Source: Bacteroidota bacterium
Lineage (GTDB): Bacteria > Bacteroidota > Bacteroidia > SpSt-205 > S141-50
DNA length: 9,655 bases
Direction of reading: 5' to 3'
NCBI GenBank assembly: GCA_015490695.1
Contig: WFXK01000375.1
Coordinates: 1 to 9,655, forward strand
Shown here: positions 5,701 through 9,655 of the stretch, piece by piece
How the letters are laid out: every line of letters starts with the position of its first letter
Numbering within the stretch: the stretch's first letter is position 1
Notes under the pieces: model-generated
The model's input: the letters and a program-made list of their open reading frames with translations, nothing else
What the model was told of the DNA's origin: nothing
Databases searched by the model: none
Position numbers and translations under genes: made by a program

Positions 5701-6455
5701 GGAAACGATGGCGAAGTTTAACAATAAAAAAGTACCGACAAAAATACAGGCTATTTTTAGTTGAAGGCTATAAACCTGTAAAAGCCTTGCTAAACAGCTC
5801 CTATGGAGTTGAAGCAGTAATCCTTACACCATCATTTGAAAACGAGTTTTCGTCGCTTCCGTGTCCTTCCTATGTAGTAAAACCGGAACAATTACGTCAA
5901 TTAAGTACGCAACAAAATCCTGAAGGGGTTATCGCTATTGCTCGCCTACCTTCACAAAAAAGCTTCCAACAGCTTTTTGAACGTCCCCATCCTACCCTGC
6001 TGTTGTGGAATATCCAAGACCCTGGAAACCTTGGTACTTTGCTTAGAAGTGCTTTATGGTTTGACTTCTCCCGTATAGTGCTATTGGGCACTTGTGTAGA
6101 CCCCTTTAACCCCAAAGTAGTTCGAGCAAGTATGGGTAGTCTTTTCTTTGTAGAATTATATTTTGCCCACTTAGAAACATTAAAAAACTTTTACACAAAA
6201 CTTCAACCTCAAATGGTAATTGCGCACATAGAAGGAATACCGCTTTGGGAAATCCCTTTGTATCATTATCCCTATTTGCTCTTAGGTAATGAAACGCATG
6301 GAGTAAAAGATTTTTTAGCCCAATGGAAAGACGGACGTTGTGTAAAGATTCCTTGTTGGGGTAAAGGAGAATCGCTAAACGTCGCTATTGCCGGTAGTCT
6401 GCTGATGTATCAATGGCAATTGAGCCGACAGAAAACGCTGTTGAATAACCCTTAA
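5676..6455 (+). CDS. SpoU/TrmH-family RNA 2'-O-methyltransferase
   Basis: A 259-residue SPOUT-class enzyme that transfers a methyl group from S-adenosylmethionine to a ribose 2'-OH in rRNA or tRNA. The N-terminal substrate-binding domain (about 5-95) has the common opening basic segment K-K-Y-R-Q-K-Y-R-L-F-L-V-E-G (18-31). The catalytic domain has all three SpoU motifs: motif 1 N-I-Q-D-P-G-N-L-G-T-L-L-R with N118, G120 and R124; motif 2 P-K-V-V-R-A-S-M-G (146-154); and motif 3, L-L-L-G-N-E-T-H-G (201-209) followed by I-P...G-E-S-L-N-V-A-I-A-G with N235. The trefoil-knot region is complete. The exact target cannot be told; TsnR/RlmB-like 23S rRNA enzymes are the closest type. The 5' end overlaps tamL by 25 bp, and the last 27 codons are antisense to the class IV aminotransferase gene. 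ATG 5676 is preferred over TTG 5667. Confidence 0.9.
   Translation: MPFPGKQTWKRWRSLTIKKYRQKYRLFLVEGYKPVKALLNSSYGVEAVILTPSFENEFSSLPCPSYVVKPEQLRQLSTQQNPEGVIAIARLPSQKSFQQLFERPHPTLLLWNIQDPGNLGTLLRSALWFDFSRIVLLGTCVDPFNPKVVRASMGSLFFVELYFAHLETLKNFYTKLQPQMVIAHIEGIPLWEIPLYHYPYLLLGNETHGVKDFLAQWKDGRCVKIPCWGKGESLNVAIAGSLLMYQWQLSRQKTLLNNP
5739..5746 (-). promoter_or_regulatory. -7 element of tamL, inside the methyltransferase gene
   Basis: TATTTTTG on the minus strand is a perfect TAnnTTTG. Transcription would start near 5733-5736, giving a leader of about 33 nt before the ATG at 5700. No TTG is found 19-21 nt upstream, so the -33 element is weak or replaced. It lies within about codons 22-24 of the divergent methyltransferase gene. 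Confidence 0.5.
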
Positions 6456-7175
6456 AACAGGCATTACTTCATAACAAGAAGGATAGTGAAAGATTTTCCC
6501 ACCATAATCAATTGTTTTTACTGCCTGAATACCCCGAACGGCATTCGTAATAAAAAAAGTTTCACAAAACGCTAATTCGTCAAGTTTTAATGAACGAAGT
6601 GAAATAGATAAATGTTCCATCAAAAAGCGACGGAAAACGCCATCTACGCACCCATCGCTTAGCGGGATGGTGTACAAAACACCATTGAGTACATAAAAAA
6701 TATTGGCATAGGAAGTTTCTACAACGCGGTCTCGGTAAACCCATAGCGCTTGTGGAAAAGAGCAGGTTTTCGGTAAATAGCGCTTAAAAAAGTGGTATTG
6801 TAAATATTTAAAAGGTAAGAAAGGCAATGGAGGGCGTTCTTTTAAGAAACAAACCTGCAGTGTTTTTTCTTGAAAACAGGGGTTTATAGCGGAACAACGG
6901 ATTTGCACATAGGGCGTTTTTGTTGTCCAATAAAGCGCGATGCGTAATTTAGCATAAGAAAAGTTTTGAATGGCGTCATAGATAGAAGGCAACAGGGGAG
7001 TGATAGAAAAATTTAAAGATTGCCATTGGCAAAATCGTTGCAGGCGTTGCCAATGATAATGGCTCAAAGGCAGCTTGCCTTGAACAACCGCGAGCGACTC
7101 TATATAAGGAGTCATAGATAAAGAGAGGGAGGCAATAGGGTGATAGCGAAAAAACCATTGTTCATAGTTGCTCAT
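6375..7175 (-). CDS. Class IV aminotransferase-fold PLP enzyme (possible aminodeoxychorismate lyase)
   Basis: A 266-residue fold-type IV PLP enzyme, the family of branched-chain amino acid aminotransferases and 4-amino-4-deoxychorismate lyase (PabC), which makes p-aminobenzoate for folate. The N-terminus reads M-T-P-Y-I-E-S (21-27) and a basic H-x-x-R-L-Q-R-F segment follows (41-48). The candidate PLP lysine is K123 in P-F-K-Y-L-Q-Y. The PLP-binding V-E-T-S-Y-A-N-I-F (152-160) is followed by G-V-L-Y-T (165-169), L-S-D-G-C-V-D-G-V-F-R-R (172-183) and F-F-I-T-N-A-V-R-G-I-Q-A-V (207-219); this last motif is commonest in PabC-like members. The size fits PabC better than BCAT (about 300-350). The start overlaps the sigma factor gene by 14 bp, suggesting translational coupling. 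The last 26 residues plus stop are antisense to the methyltransferase catalytic motif 3. Substrate is not certain. Confidence 0.78.
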   Translation of the reverse strand: MSNYEQWFFRYHPIASLSLSMTPYIESLAVVQGKLPLSHYHWQRLQRFCQWQSLNFSITPLLPSIYDAIQNFSYAKLRIALYWTTKTPYVQIRCSAINPCFQEKTLQVCFLKERPPLPFLPFKYLQYHFFKRYLPKTCSFPQALWVYRDRVVETSYANIFYVLNGVLYTIPLSDGCVDGVFRRFLMEHLSISLRSLKLDELAFCETFFITNAVRGIQAVKTIDYGGKIFHYPSCYEVMPVLRVIQQRFLSAQLPLIHQQTTGNSDV

Positions 7176-7761
7176 CCCGTAGATAACGTTCTAATAATCG
7201 TTTTGCTCTGTGTAAACGCGCCTTTACCGTGCCCAAAGGAATGTTGAAAAGTTTACTTAGTTCCTTATAACTTCTACCTTCAAAGTAAAATCGCAGGATT
7301 AACTCCCGTTGAGCATCTGGTAAACGCATCAAGGCATTGCGTAATTGCTCTGCATCTATTGTTTTTAAGTCTAAAAGTAAATGTTTTTCTGCTTCTTCTT
7401 TTTCTCCTCGGAAACGGATTTCCCCATCTTCTGTTTCGTATTCTAATTGAATAGCCTGAAGCTTCTTTTTTCGCATAAAATCAATAGCGTGATTGATAGC
7501 TATTCTATAAACCCATGTAGAAAAAGCATGATAACCATCCCATTGGTGAATGCGGGAATAGATTTTTACTAATACGTCTTGCGTTAAGTCTTCTGCATCA
7601 TGAACATTTTTTACCATTTTTAGAATTGCCTGGAAGATTCCCCGTTGGTATTTTTTTACAATAAGCGCAAAGGCGCTTCTATCACCACGTTTGAAGCGTT
7701 CTACTAAGGCAGCTTCTTGCTCTTTTCGGTATTGAATGCGTCGCTTCTGGGATTGCTCCAT
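7162..7761 (-). CDS. ECF (RpoE-type) RNA polymerase sigma factor
   Basis: A 199-residue extracytoplasmic-function sigma factor that directs RNA polymerase to a specific promoter set. Region sigma2 covers about 20-98, with D-A-E-D-L-T-Q-D-V-L (55-64) in region 2.2 and F-S-T-W-V-Y-R-I-A-I-N (80-90) in regions 2.3-2.4. An acidic linker follows (107-135). Region sigma4 covers about 140-195, with R-L-P-D-A-Q-R-E-L (146-154) and the helix-turn-helix S-Y-K-E-L-S...G-T-V-K-A-R-L-H-R-A. There is no C-terminal SnoaL-like or other extension. No anti-sigma factor lies next to it; the next gene is a class IV PLP enzyme. ATG 7761 is the only reasonable start and lies 58 bp inside the glycosyltransferase gene, with AAGGA seven bases upstream. 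An internal promoter allows expression apart from the upstream genes. Confidence 0.92.
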   Translation of the reverse strand: MEQSQKRRIQYRKEQEAALVERFKRGDRSAFALIVKKYQRGIFQAILKMVKNVHDAEDLTQDVLVKIYSRIHQWDGYHAFSTWVYRIAINHAIDFMRKKKLQAIQLEYETEDGEIRFRGEKEEAEKHLLLDLKTIDAEQLRNALMRLPDAQRELILRFYFEGRSYKELSKLFNIPLGTVKARLHRAKRLLERYLRDEQL

Positions 7762-8807
7762 GCAACGTTCCTTAAAGAACCGAAAAGGTATGCAAAGTTA
7801 ATAAAACCTATCCACATTCCATAAAGGAAAGGAATAGCCCACAGATGCACAATCCCCTTAAAATACCGAAGAGTTAGAAACAAAACCAATAGGCGAAACG
7901 CGTAGGCTATAGCCCCTTCTTGAGGAACTACGAACAAAGCCGTTATAGTAGCCCATTCTACAAGCCATATTCCCCAAGTAAGCCACTGATATTTCTTCGG
8001 ATAGTGAATAAAAGCACTTAAATGACGTTTTTTTTGTTGTAGAAAGGCTTTCCATGACTTTGCTGTAGCACTCCACGCCCAAGAACTCGGATGAATTAAA
8101 AGCGAAGGCTCAGCTTTTATGCGATGAAACGCCAAATCATCACTTCCAAAAGGGATATGACGATGGTTTAATAAAGGTTGATAGCGTTGCCATAAACGAC
8201 GTTCTATTGCCCAGTTCCTGCCTGTAAGCGCATAAGTAAGTCCCCAACCAATAAAACTACTATTGATAGCCATGGTCAAAGCGGCATCAAAAGCGATTAA
8301 CTGCGATAATAAAAAACGCTTAGGCACTGCCTTATAAGGACTATATCCCATGATGAGCGAAGCACCACGGCAGTATTGCTCAGCAAATTGCTCAAGCCAA
8401 AAAGGAGAAACAACACAATCTGCATCTGTAAACACCAGTAAATCACCTTTAGCTTGTTGTACAGCATAATGCAAAGCATATTTTCTTGATTTCCATCCCG
8501 CAGGAATACTTTTCAAAGAAAAAAAACGAATTTTGTCACGATGTTTCTTTGCTGCTTCTTGTAGTAAATAGAAAGTTTCATCTTTTGAATTATCGTCTAC
8601 TAATAGCAGTTCATAATCGTTATAGCGTTGTTGCAGTAGGCTATTTAAGTGTTTTTTTATGAAAGGTGCTTCGTTTTTGTAAGTTACAATAACCGAAATA
8701 AAAGGCGAGGTTCGTAGGATTTTCGTTCGTCTTCTTCGCAAGGCTTTGTAGAAACCGACAACAAATACAAGCGACAAAAAACAATGTAGGATGATAAAGA
8801 GACTCAA
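7704..8807 (-). CDS. Membrane-bound family 2 glycosyltransferase
   Basis: A 367-residue GT2 enzyme expected to transfer a sugar from a nucleotide donor to a lipid or polysaccharide acceptor at the inner face of the cytoplasmic membrane. One N-terminal helix (3-20) is followed by the GT-A domain: S-V-I-V-T-Y-K-N-E (38-46), D71-D-N-S, the metal-binding D128-A-D, G-S-D-D (221-224, likely catalytic base), and Q-Q-K-K-R-H (257-262), a Q-x-x-R-W-like box with histidine in place of tryptophan. Two or three C-terminal helices follow (about 280-343). The start is a TTG at 8807-8805 that overlaps the TGA of the upstream gene (TTGA), typical of coupled translation; no other start precedes the N-terminal helix. 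The C-terminal tail, about 19 residues, is shared in another frame with the sigma factor gene. The product glycan cannot be inferred. Confidence 0.87.
   Translation of the reverse strand: MSLFIILHCFLSLVFVVGFYKALRRRRTKILRTSPFISVIVTYKNEAPFIKKHLNSLLQQRYNDYELLLVDDNSKDETFYLLQEAAKKHRDKIRFFSLKSIPAGWKSRKYALHYAVQQAKGDLLVFTDADCVVSPFWLEQFAEQYCRGASLIMGYSPYKAVPKRFLLSQLIAFDAALTMAINSSFIGWGLTYALTGRNWAIERRLWQRYQPLLNHRHIPFGSDDLAFHRIKAEPSLLIHPSSWAWSATAKSWKAFLQQKKRHLSAFIHYPKKYQWLTWGIWLVEWATITALFVVPQEGAIAYAFRLLVLFLTLRYFKGIVHLWAIPFLYGMWIGFINFAYLFGSLRNVAWSNPRSDAFNTEKSKKLP
7767..7780. repeat. Near-palindrome in the sigma factor leader
   Basis: Read on the minus strand, GTTCTTTAAGGAAC is a 14-bp palindrome with one mismatched pair (a G-U wobble in RNA). 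It lies between the predicted transcription start near 7789 and the ATG at 7761 and contains the AAGGA Shine-Dalgarno sequence. It could fold and hide that site or be bound as DNA. Both are speculative. Confidence 0.3.
7793..7800 (-). promoter_or_regulatory. -7 element upstream of the sigma factor gene
   Basis: TAACTTTG on the minus strand is a perfect TAnnTTTG, the same octamer as in the sufB promoter. It lies inside the glycosyltransferase coding region and predicts a leader of about 28 nt before ATG 7761. No TTG lies at 19-21 nt upstream, so strength or dependence on an activator is uncertain. Confidence 0.45.
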
Positions 8808-9445
8808 AGGGATTTAGCAGAATAATAGTCTTGGTCTGCTTCGTGATGGATTTGAATCACATCCATGAGCAATAAAGAGAGTAAGATGCGTCTTGTTCGC
8901 CGATAAGAAATATTTAAGCGTTTTGCTAATTGTTTCATGGTGTAGGGTTGTTCTTCCAGCAGTTCTAATAAGCGGCGTTCTATTTTGGAAAACTTCATTC
9001 GTACGGGTTTATCATAGCGATGACGCTCTTTTAAGTAACGTAAATAAGTTAAAGAAGCCATACGTAGTTGGTCGCCCACTCGGATAAACGCTACAGGTTT
9101 ACCACTTTGTTCATCTATTGCATAATGTGGCTTGTTTTTGCTCTCTGGAATAACAACTTCTAACACTTCTCTATCTTCATATCTGTGAACAAAACTATAA
9201 TACTTCACAGATGGATGGCATAGCCGTTTTGCTGCATAATCAATCATGTAAAGTTCCTCTTCTGGATTCACACCGCTTATTTTTCCATTATCTTTAACAC
9301 CGATGAGCAATCTTCCACCTTGGGTATTAGCAAAAGCAACTAAGGTTTTCGCAATTTTATAAGCATTAGAGATCGTCTGTTTAAAATCTTGTTTTTGGTG
9401 CTCACCTTGTTGAATCCATCTTAATAACGACGGCAAGGGTTTCAT
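8804..9445 (-). CDS. AlbA_2 (Schlafen-type) domain protein with C-terminal winged helix
   Basis: A 213-residue protein with an AlbA_2/Schlafen-like putative DNA- or nucleotide-binding domain and a C-terminal winged helix. In the first domain (about 10-135) the family pattern is clear: E15...D-F-K (20-22), L-V-A-F-A-N-T-Q-G-G-R-L-L-I-G-V-K-D-N-G-K-I (35-56), G-V-N-P-E-E (58-63) and P-V-A-F-I-R-V-G-D (117-125). Residues about 152-207 look like a winged helix: I-E-R-R-L-L-E-L-L (155-163), then T-M-K-Q-L-A-K-R-L-N-I-S-Y-R-R-T-R-R-I-L. Proteins of this layout are often labelled transcriptional regulators or ATP-binding proteins, but few have known roles. It begins 24 bp after a SpoIIE-type phosphatase gene and its stop overlaps the glycosyltransferase start by 4 bp. 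Autoregulation through the palindrome at 9481-9495 is a hypothesis. Confidence 0.82.
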   Translation of the reverse strand: MKPLPSLLRWIQQGEHQKQDFKQTISNAYKIAKTLVAFANTQGGRLLIGVKDNGKISGVNPEEELYMIDYAAKRLCHPSVKYYSFVHRYEDREVLEVVIPESKNKPHYAIDEQSGKPVAFIRVGDQLRMASLTYLRYLKERHRYDKPVRMKFSKIERRLLELLEEQPYTMKQLAKRLNISYRRTRRILLSLLLMDVIQIHHEADQDYYSAKSL

Positions 9446-9455
9446 AATCGTGAAA

Positions 9456-9463
9456 CAAAATTA
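9456..9463 (-). promoter_or_regulatory. -7 element of the AlbA_2 gene
   Basis: TAATTTTG on the minus strand is a perfect TAnnTTTG in the 24-bp gap between the phosphatase stop and the AlbA_2 ATG. Transcription would start near 9450-9452, leaving about 6 nt before the ATG, so this message would be almost leaderless. At the -33 position there is TGG rather than TTG, overlapping the palindrome 9481-9495. Confidence 0.45.
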
Positions 9464-9469
9464 ACATTT

Positions 9470-9655
9470 TTAGAACGCTATTACCATTATGGTAACATCA
9501 TCTATTTGCTCTGTTGTTCCTTTCCATCGGTGGAAAATTGTTGCTAATTGTTCTTGTAATTGGGTTATAGGGATGTTGTGCGTTTGGAGTAGTAGTGTAT
9601 AAAAACGTTTGTATCCTAATCGTTTTCCTTTTTTTCCACCGAACTGGTCTACGTA
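9470..9655 (-). CDS. C-terminal end of a SpoIIE/PP2C-type serine phosphatase (partial)
   Basis: The minus-strand frame entering at base 9655 encodes 61 residues before a TAA at 9472-9470. It begins Y-V-D-Q-F-G-G-K-K-G-K-R-L-G-Y-K-R-F and ends W-K-G-T-T-E-Q-I-D-D-V-T-I-M-V-I-A-F. The (T-D-G)-Y/F-x-D-Q-F-G-G segment and the closing E-Q-x-D-D-V-T-x-x-x-I strand are the usual end of SpoIIE-like PP2C phosphatases, where the D-D pair contributes metal ligands. In Bacteroidota these domains often sit behind tetratricopeptide, GAF or response-regulator modules, which would lie outside this window. They typically act in partner-switch signalling. The gene is cut by the window edge and is not a pseudogene as far as visible. 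Confidence 0.82.
   Translation of the reverse strand, partial: YVDQFGGKKGKRLGYKRFYTLLLQTHNIPITQLQEQLATIFHRWKGTTEQIDDVTIMVIAF
9481..9495. promoter_or_regulatory. Perfect 15-bp palindrome at the AlbA_2 promoter
   Basis: TTACCAT-T-ATGGTAA is a perfect 7-bp inverted repeat with a 1-nt centre. It lies within the last codons of the phosphatase gene and covers the place where the -33 element of the AlbA_2 promoter should be (18 bp beyond the -7 box). A dimeric winged-helix protein could bind it and control the downstream genes. About one such palindrome is expected by chance in this length of DNA, so position is the main argument. Confidence 0.35.

Noticed and set aside
5667..5724. Alternative TTG starts for the methyltransferase (5667) and tamL (5724)
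   Set aside because: ATG codons lie just downstream in each case. TTG 5667 falls in a -7 box, and the ATG at 5700 gives a standard 20-residue lipoprotein signal.
1..9655. Mobile element, CRISPR array, tRNA or rRNA gene, toxin-antitoxin or defence cassette
   Set aside because: I found no terminal inverted repeats, transposase, spaced direct repeats or RNA gene fold. The AlbA_2/Schlafen-type protein is not next to any recognisable defence partner in this window.

Overview
The window looks like a compact chromosomal segment from a member of the Bacteroidota. Three things support this. Several genes are preceded by the Bacteroidota-type -7 box TAnnTTTG, in three cases with a TTG exactly 20 nt upstream. 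The large outer membrane gene encodes a TamA/BamA-like barrel with a lipoprotein signal peptide, the TamL form known from that phylum. Shine-Dalgarno sequences are weak or missing before most genes, and the DNA is AT-rich. Genus cannot be told from the sequence. Coding density is very high: there is no gene-free stretch above about 130 bp, and I see no tRNA, rRNA, insertion sequence, CRISPR array or clear intrinsic terminator.

Region 1 (1-1752, minus strand) runs hemerythrin-like protein, transaldolase, KdsC-type phosphatase, then the first codons of another gene that leaves the window at base 1. tal and kdsC overlap by 20 bp, and tal has its own promoter reaching into the end of the hemerythrin gene. 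Transaldolase supplies pentose phosphates and KdsC makes Kdo for lipopolysaccharide.

Region 2 (1753-3324) is the main regulatory region. The hemerythrin gene and sufB diverge from a 132-bp gap that holds two 18-bp sites, 22 bp apart and 15/18 identical. The first is a TGTGA-N6-TCAC palindrome of the Crp/Fnr type. sufB stands without sufC, sufD or sufS beside it here.

Region 3 (3325-6455) holds tamL (minus) and a SpoU/TrmH-family RNA methyltransferase (plus). Their 5' ends overlap and each predicted promoter lies in the other gene's coding sequence. tamL and sufB are convergent with abutting stop codons.

Region 4 (6375-9655, minus strand) is a packed run: the C-terminal end of a SpoIIE/PP2C-type phosphatase, an AlbA_2 (Schlafen-type) plus winged-helix protein, a membrane family 2 glycosyltransferase, an ECF sigma factor with no visible anti-sigma factor, and a class IV aminotransferase or 4-amino-4-deoxychorismate lyase. 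Neighbouring genes overlap by 4, 58 and 14 bp. The last gene also overlaps the end of the RNA methyltransferase by 81 bp on the opposite strand, in exact codon register.

No single cassette here is clearly a new system. The most interesting signals are regulatory and architectural: the tandem operator between hemerythrin and sufB, the interlocked tamL/methyltransferase start, the codon-register antisense overlap, and the phosphatase-AlbA_2-sigma operon with a palindrome at its internal promoter.
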